DNA from: Frigoribacterium sp.
GTDB taxonomy: Bacteria > Actinomycetota > Actinomycetes > Actinomycetales > Microbacteriaceae
DNA: 64,000 nt
Assembly: GCA_025408445.1 (NCBI GenBank)
Contig: JANYIZ010000046.1
Location: forward strand, 62,001-126,000
Direction: 5' to 3'
Every line of letters starts with the position of its first letter. The stretch's first letter is position 1. Under the pieces are notes generated by a model. It searched no databases and was not told the origin of the DNA. It saw nothing but the letters and a program-made list of their open reading frames with translations. Shown here in pieces: positions 9,331-16,217 of this stretch. The position numbers and the translations under genes were made by a program.

Positions 9331-10199
9331 GAGCCATCGCTGGGGTCGAGCCCGGTCGCTGTGGTCGAGCCGAACCAGTTATTGTAATAAACCCAGAAGT
9401 TGCGGTTGCCATAGGACGAGCACCCATCCCCGACACCCGTAAGGTTCGCGAGTGCTGCAGCGTTCGGCTGGTATGGGGTGTAATTATAAAGAGCAGCTGT
9501 CGCATAGTTCTGAATGTTGACGGTGCTGTATCCGCACGAGTCGTTCGGGCTCCAGAGGATGTTCCTCACACCGGGTTGCATACCGAATTGACTCGCCTTG
9601 TAGGACTTCAGCTGCAAACTGCCTGAATACACCTGGTTTCCGAACCCGAGCGATGTTGTTGCGCACGGCGCCGTATCCGGGCATGCAAATCCCATTGCTC
9701 GATCCAATGCCGCTTGCGACGGCGCATTCTTGTCGACCAGACCCTGTTCCTTCTCCAGAGTCACGAGGATCACCTTTGCGCTGATCCCACACGCGACCTG
9801 GACCCGGAAGATGATCTCCGCTGCCGAGAGCGAGCCGCCCTCGAATGCTTGGCACCGAACAGCCCCCGTCGCATCCGACACCAAGCGCCCACGGCTCGCG
9901 ACGGTGTCAGTCAGCACATTGAGGCAGAGTCCATTCGAGCATGCACCGATTTTAGAATCGAGAAACGACTGGATCTGCGCAGAACTCAGTGCGCTCGAGT
10001 CGTAAAAGAGCGAGTCCGGTATGATGTTCCCCGCATCGAAATCGCTGGCCGTCAAGGCTGACGCGCTTGTCGGCATTGCCGACATTGTCAGACCTGTAGT
10101 GACCAGCGCTGCCGCGATCAAGAACGCCGCCATACGACCCAACGACCTGATTCGAACCGCCAACGTTCTCACCCACCCGTTTCTCAGTGACCCTCGCAC
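6990..10199 (-). CDS. Large secreted FG-GAP/VCBS-repeat protein with lysozyme-like N-terminal region
   Basis: An exported protein of 1069 residues from the GTG at 10199 (frame open to an ATG at 10274; other in-frame starts are GTG 10172 and an ATG just before the hydrophobic stretch). After the signal sequence (MAAFLIAAALVTTGL...TSASA) comes a ~230-residue Cys-containing domain with VILVTLEKEQGLV and SLGFGNQVYSG; the Glu in a helix followed by a Gly-rich loop resembles lysozyme/transglycosylase folds, but this is inference. The rest is 15 repeats of about 50 residues, each with a calcium-loop core (DFNGDGHPD or variants) and WLYPGDG, probably two beta-propellers. Divergent from pseG, so it may be a wall-associated protein and a possible carrier of the locus glycan. 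I chose 10199 because a -10 candidate lies just upstream of it. Confidence 0.85.
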   Translation of the reverse strand: MRGSLRNGWVRTLAVRIRSLGRMAAFLIAAALVTTGLTMSAMPTSASALTASDFDAGNIIPDSLFYDSSALSSAQIQSFLDSKIGACSNGLCLNVLTDTVASRGRLVSDATGAVRCQAFEGGSLSAAEIIFRVQVACGISAKVILVTLEKEQGLVDKNAPSQAALDRAMGFACPDTAPCATTSLGFGNQVYSGSLQLKSYKASQFGMQPGVRNILWSPNDSCGYSTVNIQNYATAALYNYTPYQPNAAALANLTGVGDGCSSYGNRNFWVYYNNWFGSTTATGLDPSDGSYDLTSVGDFDGDGHPDLLARDANGVEWLYPGDGHNGWLARRKVASGWNVFTSIVAAGDFNGDGHPDVFATERSGQMWLYPGDGHGGWLPRIDVGTGWQTMTALVTAGDFSGDGHTDLFARQPNGVMWLYPGDGHGGWLPRINEGTGWQAMSHFVFAGDATSDGHADLFATEPSGQMWLYPGDGRGGWLPRINAGTGWQVMTAFAGGTAMNGDGHAEVLARDSTGQMWMYPENGSGGWLPRTNAGSGWNPSSFVATAPPVVNDFTGDGIPDMVARDTAGTLWLYPGTAAGGFGTRISMGSGWAAYTALIMAGDLNGDGKADLMARDSSGELWLYPGNGAGTLGTRVDLGSGFGQYTALVGGADFNGDGRPDLIARDTTGVIWLYAGTSGGKLAARSAVATGWGAYTSLASVGDFDGDGNADLLARDSSGRAWIYPGNGVGGFGARYDGGTGWNVMNSIFGAGDLTQDGNQDLLSRDSAGELWLYPGDGRGGYLPRVDEGSGWSGLDLIAGDGIVAPLPATIPLTSTGSANLRDFNGDGKPDLIALDRTSGILWLYPGANSGTFGARSQIASGWSGYVSVSIAGDFDGDGHEDIFATDSSGHMWLFPGDGHGGLLARKDAGTGWQVMTALVGAGDFNENGHSDLFARDGSGQMWLYPGDGKGGWLPRISAGTGWQDMTLLMGAGDFNGDGHADLFAREASGQMWLYPGDGKGGWLPRISVGTGWQGMTAMAAVGDVTGDGHDDLFARDATGQLWLYPGNGAGWFLDRVSAGNAWAGLSFLG

Positions 10200-10221
10200 C
10201 GAACCGGCGCCCCCGAATGGT

Positions 10222-10227
10222 AGTATA
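10222..10227 (-). promoter_or_regulatory. Candidate -10 element for the FG-GAP gene
   Basis: On the minus strand this reads TATACT, 22 bp before the GTG at 10199. It lies inside the longest possible reading frame, which argues against the ATG at 10274 as the start. The -35 region is not recognisable. pseG diverges from the same 110-bp gap. Confidence 0.4.
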
Positions 10228-10280
10228 GTTGTCGGTTCTCCAAATCGCACGCAATCGGCCGCGCGCCCTAGCATTACGAC

Positions 10281-10316
10281 ATGACCCTCCTCATCGTCGA
10301 ATTTCCCCTCCCGTGA
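10281..10316 (+). other. Possible 11-codon leader peptide overlapping the pseG start
   Basis: An ATG at 10281 opens an 11-codon frame (MTLLIVEFPLP) whose TGA at 10314-10316 overlaps the pseG GTG as GTGA. It has no clear ribosome site of its own. If translated it could couple ribosomes into pseG, which also lacks a strong site. It may be chance. Confidence 0.25.
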
Positions 10317-11341
10317 AAGTTCTCCTCCGCGCAGATGCGGGGTACCAGACAGGGACCGGCCATGTCATGCGCTGCCTCAGCTTGGCCGAGGGCCTGACCG
10401 CAGCGGGGCACTCGGTCGAACTTATGACCGCCGAGCTCGAAGTCGATTGGCTGGTTCGCGCCGTCGCGGCATCGGGGATTCCCGTCACGTTGTCCGGACG
10501 CGATGCGCTGGTTGAACTCCAGATCGAGCAGCACTCCCCCGACTGGTTGGTGGTCGACTCCTACACGATTCCGAGCGAGCAGATTTCTCGCGCGAATCAG
10601 ATCGTTCCTGTGCTCGCAATCATCGACGGGGATGCGCGTGGCATCGATGCAAGCCTCTTCCTCGACCAAAACTTGGGTGCGAAGCGCCCATCGAATTTGC
10701 CGAGGCCTCAGGCCCAGACGTTGCTTGGCGCGGATTTCGCGCTCATCAGAGACGCAATACTTCGCGAACGACGAGAGGATCCGTGGAAGTCGCGGCACGA
10801 GCCTCCTCAGGTACTCTGCTTTCTTGGAGGCAACGACGAGACTGGAACGGGTCAGTTGGTCGCGGAGGGATTGATGGGGATCAAGGACCCGTTTGTGCTG
10901 ACTTTTGTCGCTCCGTACAACCAGCATGAGGCGCTCTCGAAGATCCTGGCCGGACATCCCGAAGTCAGCCTTCTCCGGCCGACTCCTTCGCTCCCGGCGT
11001 TGTTATCGGCGACAGACATACTGATCTGTGCAGCTGGCACCAGCACCTGGGAGGCGTGCGCGCTAGGGATTCCTTCAGTAGTGATTTCTGTTGTTGGCAA
11101 TCAGCTCTCCTCGATGAGCCACGCGGTGGATGAAGGGCTCACCCTCGGATTTGACGCCAACCTCGATCGCGGCGACGTGCCGCGGAAGACCGCGGACGCT
11201 GTTTCGCGCCTGATGCGAGAGCCCCAGCTTCGCAGCCACATCTCAACGGCGGCCAAGGCGGCCTTCGACGGGCAAGGCAAACATCGTGTCACCATGGAGT
11301 TAGCTGCCCGCGCAATTGCCCTGAAGGGTATGCACCGATGA
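10313..11341 (+). CDS. pseG: UDP-2,4-diacetamido-2,4,6-trideoxy-beta-L-altropyranose hydrolase PseG
   Basis: 342 residues. It removes UDP from the bis-acetamido L-altrose intermediate, the fourth step of CMP-pseudaminic acid synthesis in the cytoplasm. The N-terminus VKVLLRADAGYQTGTGHVMRC carries the family's RADA and GxGHxxR motifs, with the catalytic His; the C-terminal nucleotide site includes SATDILICAAGTSTWEAC (around residue 240). GTG 10313 is chosen because homology begins right there; an upstream in-frame ATG (10229) would add 28 unrelated residues. It is first in the Pse operon and overlaps the next gene by ATGA. A dedicated PseG separates Pse from legionaminic routes, which use a hydrolysing 2-epimerase instead. 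Confidence 0.93.
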   Translation: MKVLLRADAGYQTGTGHVMRCLSLAEGLTAAGHSVELMTAELEVDWLVRAVAASGIPVTLSGRDALVELQIEQHSPDWLVVDSYTIPSEQISRANQIVPVLAIIDGDARGIDASLFLDQNLGAKRPSNLPRPQAQTLLGADFALIRDAILRERREDPWKSRHEPPQVLCFLGGNDETGTGQLVAEGLMGIKDPFVLTFVAPYNQHEALSKILAGHPEVSLLRPTPSLPALLSATDILICAAGTSTWEACALGIPSVVISVVGNQLSSMSHAVDEGLTLGFDANLDRGDVPRKTADAVSRLMREPQLRSHISTAAKAAFDGQGKHRVTMELAARAIALKGMHR

Positions 11342-12036
11342 TCCTCGCCATCATTCAAGCTCGCTGCAGCTCTACCCGACTCCCGGGGAAGGTGCTCAAG
11401 CCAGTGTTGGACCAGCCGATGATCATCCGCCAGCTGGAGCGCGTGACACGAGCAGAGCGGATCGACCGTATTGTCGTCGCGACGTCGACCGATCCCTCGG
11501 ACGACGCACTGGCTGACTTGCTCACAACGGCGGGCTACGACGTACGACGAGGATCGCTCAATGACGTCGCGGGGCGATTCGCTGACGTTGTCGCCGAGTT
11601 CGAACCGGATTCATTCGTCCGCCTGACTGCAGACTGTCCTCTGGCCGATCACGAAGTGATCGACGATGTGATCGCCGGCCACCTCGCCTCGGGGGCCGAC
11701 TACACCTCTAATGTGATCGAGCGGACCTACCCTCAGGGTCTCGATGTCGAATGTGTGACCTCAGAGGCGTACTCGCGCCTTCTGCAGTTCGTGCTCAATG
11801 TCCGCGAACGCGAGCACGTCACGCTTGGCATCTACCAACGACCAAGTAAGTTTTCGTTGCACTCCGTAACTCAGGGAGTCAATCTGTCCGCGCTGCGGTG
11901 GACCGTGGATCGGCAGGACGACCTTGACTTCGTGCGGTCGGTCTACACACAGCTCTATCCGGACAACCCGGATTTCTCACAAGCAAACGTACTCGAACTG
12001 GTTACGAGGGTTCCGTCGCTCAATCACAAGAACTGA
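11338..12036 (+). CDS. pseF: SpsF/PseF-type cytidylyltransferase, probable CMP-pseudaminic acid synthetase
   Basis: 232 residues of the MobA/KdsB-like nucleotidyltransferase fold. The N-terminal IQARCSSTRLPGKVL is the nucleotide-binding signature of the SpsF/PseF group, followed by VRLTADCPLAD (metal-site Asp) and a C-terminal RWTVDRQDDLDFV block. In pseudaminic clusters this protein activates Pse with CTP to CMP-Pse, the last step before transfer. It overlaps pseG by 4 bp and no other cytidylyltransferase lies in the Pse half, so the assignment is supported by context. SpsF proteins of spore-coat loci have the same fold, so the exact substrate is inferred. Confidence 0.82.
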   Translation: MILAIIQARCSSTRLPGKVLKPVLDQPMIIRQLERVTRAERIDRIVVATSTDPSDDALADLLTTAGYDVRRGSLNDVAGRFADVVAEFEPDSFVRLTADCPLADHEVIDDVIAGHLASGADYTSNVIERTYPQGLDVECVTSEAYSRLLQFVLNVREREHVTLGIYQRPSKFSLHSVTQGVNLSALRWTVDRQDDLDFVRSVYTQLYPDNPDFSQANVLELVTRVPSLNHKN

Positions 12037-12117
12037 TTTTCACTCACCGGCGACGAGCCACTTCCCACCACTGGGTAGACTTTTGCCGTCAACTTGCTTC
12101 GGAAATTTGGAGAAACA

Positions 12118-13275
12118 ATGCCGCTCAAATACTGCGTCAAGTGCGTTCTACCGGACTCGAAGCCCGATCTGCACTTCAATGCCGAGGGAGTCTGCGCCGC
12201 CTGCCAGGCCTACGAGAATCGCGCCGATGTGGACTGGGACGCACGGCGCAAAGAGTTCCTCGCGATTGTCGACGAATATCGCGACTCAACGAACTCGAGC
12301 TGGGATTGCATTGTTCCCGTGTCGGGAGGCAAAGACAGCACCTTCCAAGTGCTCAAAATGCTGGAACTCGGCCTGCGACCCCTGTGCGTGACCGCAACCA
12401 CCTGCGACCTGACCGAAGTCGGCGTTGCCAATATCGAAAACATCAAGAACCTCGGTGTCGACCACATCACTATCAGCCCGAATCCTGTGGTGCGTCGACA
12501 GCTGAACCGAATTGGTCTTCGCGAGGTGGGCGATATTTCTTGGCCGGAGCACGTGGGCATCTTCACCATTCCTGTCCGTGTCGCGGTGCAATTCGGTATC
12601 CCGCTCCTGATTTGGGGCGAAAACAGCCAGAACGAATACGGCGGACCGGAAGCAGCCACGAATAGTCGCGTTCTTGACCGTCGCTGGCTGGAGGAGTTCG
12701 GCGGTCTCCTAGGCATGCGGGTGTCTGACCTGTCGGATGCCCAGAACATACCTGCGGGAGACCTCGCCCCATACACCTACCCGTCCGCGGTAGAGCTTGA
12801 GCGCGTCGGGGTCAAGGGCGTGTTTCTCGGCCAATTCTTCCCCTGGGACGGGATGACCAACGCGCTCGTGGCACAAGCGAACGGTTTCCGAACTACCGGC
12901 AAGGTGATCGAGGGTTCGATGGTGGACTACGAGAACATCGACAACCACCAAGTCGGCATTCACGACTATTTCAAGTACTTGAAATTCGGATTTGGGCGCG
13001 CCACGGATATCGCGAGCCTTCACGTTCGTCGGGGTCGCATTACGCGGGACCAGGCGATGGAGATCGTCAAGCAGCGCGATGGCAAGTTCCCATGGACCTA
13101 CCTCGACAAGCCGCTGGTCGACATTCTGGCCCCTATCGACGTCACTGTCGAGGAGTTCGTGGACATCTGTGATCGCTTCACAAACGAGACGCTCTTTGTC
13201 ACGAAGAAAGACGGTTCGCTAGTTCGAGATCGAGATGGAAATCTAACGAAGCATAACTACGACAACGTCGCCTGA
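12118..13275 (+). CDS. pseA: N-acetyl sugar amidotransferase, PseA/WbpG family
   Basis: 385 residues. It starts with two CxxC pairs (C6/C9 and C26/C29), a likely zinc site, followed by the PP-loop VSGGKDST near residue 69, which binds ATP for adenylation. Family members use ammonia delivered by HisH/HisF-like partners to turn an N-acetyl group into an acetamidino group: WbpG in Pseudomonas O-antigen, PseA in Campylobacter pseudaminic acid. The partners follow directly (13278 and 13900). ATG 12118 has GGAGA 4 bp upstream, whereas the in-frame start at 12094 has none. The substrate is either Pse or Leg; position in the Pse operon favours Pse. Confidence 0.9.
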   Translation: MPLKYCVKCVLPDSKPDLHFNAEGVCAACQAYENRADVDWDARRKEFLAIVDEYRDSTNSSWDCIVPVSGGKDSTFQVLKMLELGLRPLCVTATTCDLTEVGVANIENIKNLGVDHITISPNPVVRRQLNRIGLREVGDISWPEHVGIFTIPVRVAVQFGIPLLIWGENSQNEYGGPEAATNSRVLDRRWLEEFGGLLGMRVSDLSDAQNIPAGDLAPYTYPSAVELERVGVKGVFLGQFFPWDGMTNALVAQANGFRTTGKVIEGSMVDYENIDNHQVGIHDYFKYLKFGFGRATDIASLHVRRGRITRDQAMEIVKQRDGKFPWTYLDKPLVDILAPIDVTVEEFVDICDRFTNETLFVTKKDGSLVRDRDGNLTKHNYDNVA

Positions 13276-13277
13276 CG

Positions 13278-13907
13278 ATGCTGCTGACCGTCGAAGTCCT
13301 CGACCTGGGGATTAACAACCTCGCCTCCCTCAGGCGCGGTTTGAGCAACGCCGGAGCCCGCAACCTTCAAGTGATCGCAACCGCGGAGGAGTCCAAGGGG
13401 GCTACCCTCCTCGTACTCCCCGGTGTCGGGGCATTCGGCGCTGCGGTTGACGAGCTGACGAGCCGTGGGCTCGATGACACGATCCGCCATCACGTAGCGC
13501 GCGGTGGATACCTGGTCGGGGTATGTCTCGGCATGCAACTACTTGCCAGTGGAAGCGAAGAGAGTCCGGGCGTGCGCGGTCTTGGCTTGGTGCCGGGTGA
13601 GGTTCGCAGGCTTGAGCCGGGCGCACAGGATCGGGTGCCGAACATGGGATGGAGCGAGTCCACAGCGACGCGACCCGACGACGCGTTTCCCGTGCTCCAT
13701 CGGGATGTCGACTATTACTTCGTCCATTCGTACGCTGTCGCGCCGGAGTGTGACGACGACATCCTGGCGACATCGACCTTCGGCGAGACGTCGTTCGTGT
13801 CGGCAATTCAGCGCAACAATGTGCTGGGTGTACAGTTCCATCCTGAGAAAAGCTCACGCCCGGGCGCGCAATTTCTGGTTGAGGTACTGGAGTGGGCGAA
13901 TGGCTAA
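13278..13907 (+). CDS. hisH: HisH-like glutamine amidotransferase of the sugar-amidination complex
   Basis: 209 residues, class I glutaminase resembling imidazole glycerol phosphate synthase subunit HisH. The catalytic triad is intact: Cys83 in GVCLGMQ, with His188 and Glu190 in QFHPEKS. It should hydrolyse glutamine and feed ammonia to the partner HisF-like barrel. No other histidine gene is nearby, while the PseA-like amidotransferase is directly upstream (2 bp gap) and the HisF-like gene overlaps by 8 bp. I infer that this is the surface-sugar paralogue, comparable to HisH2 of Pseudomonas, and that the genuine histidine pair lies elsewhere. Confidence 0.88.
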   Translation: MLLTVEVLDLGINNLASLRRGLSNAGARNLQVIATAEESKGATLLVLPGVGAFGAAVDELTSRGLDDTIRHHVARGGYLVGVCLGMQLLASGSEESPGVRGLGLVPGEVRRLEPGAQDRVPNMGWSESTATRPDDAFPVLHRDVDYYFVHSYAVAPECDDDILATSTFGETSFVSAIQRNNVLGVQFHPEKSSRPGAQFLVEVLEWANG

Positions 13908-14655
13908 GCACAGGGTCGCACCGACCCTTCTCACAGACGGGATCAGCCTCGTAAAGGGCGAACAGTTCAGGAGCTGGCGGACGGTGGGCTCCGTTGTGGC
14001 GGCAGCCCGAGTCTTCTCGATGCGAGATGTCGATGAACTGGTACTGCTCGACGTGGCCGCGAGTCGGGAGGGTCGATGCATCGACCCCGCTATGGTCAAG
14101 AGTGTCGCAGCCTGCATGTCCGTACCTCTCGCAGTCGGGGGCGGTGTACGAAACCTTCGTGATTTCGAGGCCACACTGCGGGCCGGGGCCGACAAGGTTG
14201 TGATCGGCACAAGCGCTGCCCGCGACCTTACTGTGGTGCGCGAGTCGGCTCGCCGCTTCGGGTCGCAGGCCGTCGTCATCGCGGTGGATGTCGTGGACGA
14301 CTCCAGCATCTCGATCGCGATAGAGGGCGGTACGACCGTCGTTGAGTGCGATCCCGTAGATTTTGCGCGGGAAGTGGTCGCCGCAGGCGCAGGCGAGATC
14401 CTCCTACAGTCGATCGCGCGGGATGGCCTCCAGAAAGGCATGGATCTCGCCACGATCCGTCGTGTCACGTCGGCCGTATCCGTCCCGGTGATCGCCTCGA
14501 GTGGCGCAGGAAGTTACGAGGATCTCTGGCTCGCGTTCCAGAACGGGGCCGACGCGGTATCTGCAGGAGCTATGTTCCAGTTCACCGAGCAGACACCACG
14601 TGGCGCGCGCAATTATCTGTCAGAGCATGGAATCGCTGTACGGATGGCCGATTGA
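13900..14655 (+). CDS. hisF: HisF-like barrel with lost Asp11, ammonia channel for sugar amidination
   Basis: 251 residues, a TIM barrel like the cyclase subunit of imidazole glycerol phosphate synthase. True HisF needs Asp11 (in CLDV) and Asp130. Here the N-terminus reads RVAPTLLTDG, so position 11 is Leu, while Asp130 is retained (VVIAVDVV). Loss of the first catalytic Asp makes cyclase activity unlikely and fits a protein kept for its ammonia tunnel. GGGVRNLRDF and ASSGAGSYED phosphate-site loops are still recognisable. The start lies inside the 3' end of the HisH-like gene and the stop overlaps the next ATG (TGATG), so the whole trio is translationally coupled. Confidence 0.88.
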   Translation: MAKHRVAPTLLTDGISLVKGEQFRSWRTVGSVVAAARVFSMRDVDELVLLDVAASREGRCIDPAMVKSVAACMSVPLAVGGGVRNLRDFEATLRAGADKVVIGTSAARDLTVVRESARRFGSQAVVIAVDVVDDSSISIAIEGGTTVVECDPVDFAREVVAAGAGEILLQSIARDGLQKGMDLATIRRVTSAVSVPVIASSGAGSYEDLWLAFQNGADAVSAGAMFQFTEQTPRGARNYLSEHGIAVRMAD

Positions 14656-16151
14656 TGGGCAGCTCCCTGATCGTTGCCTACGGCAATGATCCACTCTATT
14701 TAGCGATCGTCTGGCAGCTCGTGGAACTCGAGAAGGCATCGGGTAACACTCCGACGGTGCTCGATGTGAGCCCCGTTGTGGGCATCGTGGGAGACGCGAT
14801 CAATCGGCGTGCGCTCCGCTTGTTCGGTATTCCGTCACCAGACGTCGCGTTCCATGCCTGTCTCCTCGATGCGGGTGTCAAGCTTTTCAGCGCTCCGGAT
14901 TTCGTCGCGCAGGGTAGGTCGACCCCGCTTTCGAAAGAGGCGCTGGAAGGTATTCGCGAGACCACCCGATCCGCGCTCATCTCGTTCTCACGCGATCCCG
15001 AGCCGCGAGTTACCCGGGCACCCTGGAAGAAGCTCCAGTCACGCCTGCTGAAGGCGGGCATGGAGACGTTCTATGCCGTTAGCGGTGTTCTCGCCAGCGA
15101 TCCGGGCATCGACACGGTCATCGTCCTGAACGGTCGATTCCCCCACCAGCGTGGTGCGCTTGAGGCAGCATACGAATATGACCGGGCGGTGAAGCATTAT
15201 GAGAAGGGCGATAAGGCAGATACCTACTGGTTCGAATCCTATTCGACTCTCGACCGGGTGCGCACCCAGGAGACCGTCGACTTCACGCTCGACCATCTCG
15301 CCACCGAAGAGGCGTTGGAACTCGGCAGAGAATGGATGGCGCGCCGCTCGTCCGGCGGAGCGAACATCTATGCGCGCTTCTTCGACGACCAATCTGTGGT
15401 CGACTCGAGCATGCGAACCCGACGAGTCGTCGGATTCTTCACTTCATCACAGGACGAGTTCGCAGCGCTCGGCCCGGAGTGGCACGTACAGGAATGGATG
15501 GATCAGCTACTCGCATTCGAGGTCGCGCTTTCCCGGATCGAGTCCGAGGATGTCGAAGTTTACCTGCGGGTGCATCCCAACTTCGCGACTAAATCGCTCC
15601 GCAGCTTCCGACGCGAACGTGCGGCCATCGAGGCTCTGGGATCGCGCCACCCCGAGCTGCGCATCATCTGGCATGACGAACAGGTCAATTCCTACTCGCT
15701 CGTGAGCGACACGGACGTCGTGGTCGTGTGGGATTCGACCATCGGTCTCGAGGCGAGCGCTTACGGAAAGCCAGTGTGGGAGCTAGCCGCCTCGTACTAC
15801 GACCTTTACGCAGATGTCAGACAGTGGTTCGGACCTGACCAGTCTCCATCGCCTGACGCGCTTGAATTCAAGGTGGACACGACACGTGCGCTTCGATTCA
15901 TGGCATACCTCGACATTCGTGAACCGAGTCTTTCGGCGAAGACAATCGCACTGCGCGAGTCCATCACGCCGCCCATGAGCCTCGGTCTCAGATTCACTAA
16001 TATTCTCAGTTCGGGGGGTGCTCCCACTCCACGGATTGCACTCGAGTCAATCCGCGATTCCTTCGGTCACCGCCGTGCCGATATCAACCTGGCTGCAGTA
16101 CGCAACTTCATCGCAAAGAATCGGCGGCGCAGAATTCAACCTGAACAGTAG
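14655..16151 (+). CDS. KpsC/KpsS-like capsular glycosyltransferase, candidate nonulosonate transferase
   Basis: 498 residues without membrane segments or signal peptide. The C-terminal half has the layout of capsule KpsC/KpsS and CDP-glycerol transferase-like enzymes: VEVYLRVHPNF, then DVVVVWDSTIGLEASAYGKPVW, the usual donor-site Asp-Ser-x-x-Gly-x-Glu block near residues 355-375. Known KpsC/KpsS use CMP-Kdo, which is chemically close to CMP-Pse and CMP-Leg. The gene lies inside the Pse operon, coupled to the HisF-like gene by TGATG, so transfer of (amidino-)Pse is a reasonable inference. No classical sialyltransferase motif was seen. A paralogue of 593 residues is at 19855-21636. Confidence 0.7.
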   Translation: MGSSLIVAYGNDPLYLAIVWQLVELEKASGNTPTVLDVSPVVGIVGDAINRRALRLFGIPSPDVAFHACLLDAGVKLFSAPDFVAQGRSTPLSKEALEGIRETTRSALISFSRDPEPRVTRAPWKKLQSRLLKAGMETFYAVSGVLASDPGIDTVIVLNGRFPHQRGALEAAYEYDRAVKHYEKGDKADTYWFESYSTLDRVRTQETVDFTLDHLATEEALELGREWMARRSSGGANIYARFFDDQSVVDSSMRTRRVVGFFTSSQDEFAALGPEWHVQEWMDQLLAFEVALSRIESEDVEVYLRVHPNFATKSLRSFRRERAAIEALGSRHPELRIIWHDEQVNSYSLVSDTDVVVVWDSTIGLEASAYGKPVWELAASYYDLYADVRQWFGPDQSPSPDALEFKVDTTRALRFMAYLDIREPSLSAKTIALRESITPPMSLGLRFTNILSSGGAPTPRIALESIRDSFGHRRADINLAAVRNFIAKNRRRRIQPEQ

Positions 16152-16206
16152 GTATTCTCGTAGTGCGTTTGGCGCACGCGATCTAATAGTGTGCGTCTGT
16201 CCCATC

Positions 16207-16211
16207 GGAGG
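16207..16211 (+). promoter_or_regulatory. Strong ribosome site fixing a TTG start for pseB
   Basis: GGAGG followed by 6 bp and TTG at 16218. The in-frame ATG at 16191 would place this site inside the coding region and would add nine residues unlike PseB. The 66-bp gap before pseB also holds a small hairpin (GTGCG-TTTGG-CGCAC, 16168-16182). Confidence 0.7.
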
Positions 16212-16217
16212 TTTTGT

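Noticed and set aside
7766-9626. Plus-strand open frames across the FG-GAP gene
   Set aside because: They follow the repeat period of the minus-strand gene and carry no motif of their own.
13278-14655. hisH/hisF as histidine biosynthesis genes
   Set aside because: No other his gene is near, the barrel lost Asp11, and a PseA/WbpG-type amidotransferase is directly upstream. I treat them as the sugar-amidination paralogues.
16168-16182. Hairpin GTGCG-TTTGG-CGCAC before pseB as a terminator
   Set aside because: The stem is only 5 bp with no T-tract, and pseB seems to belong to the same operon.
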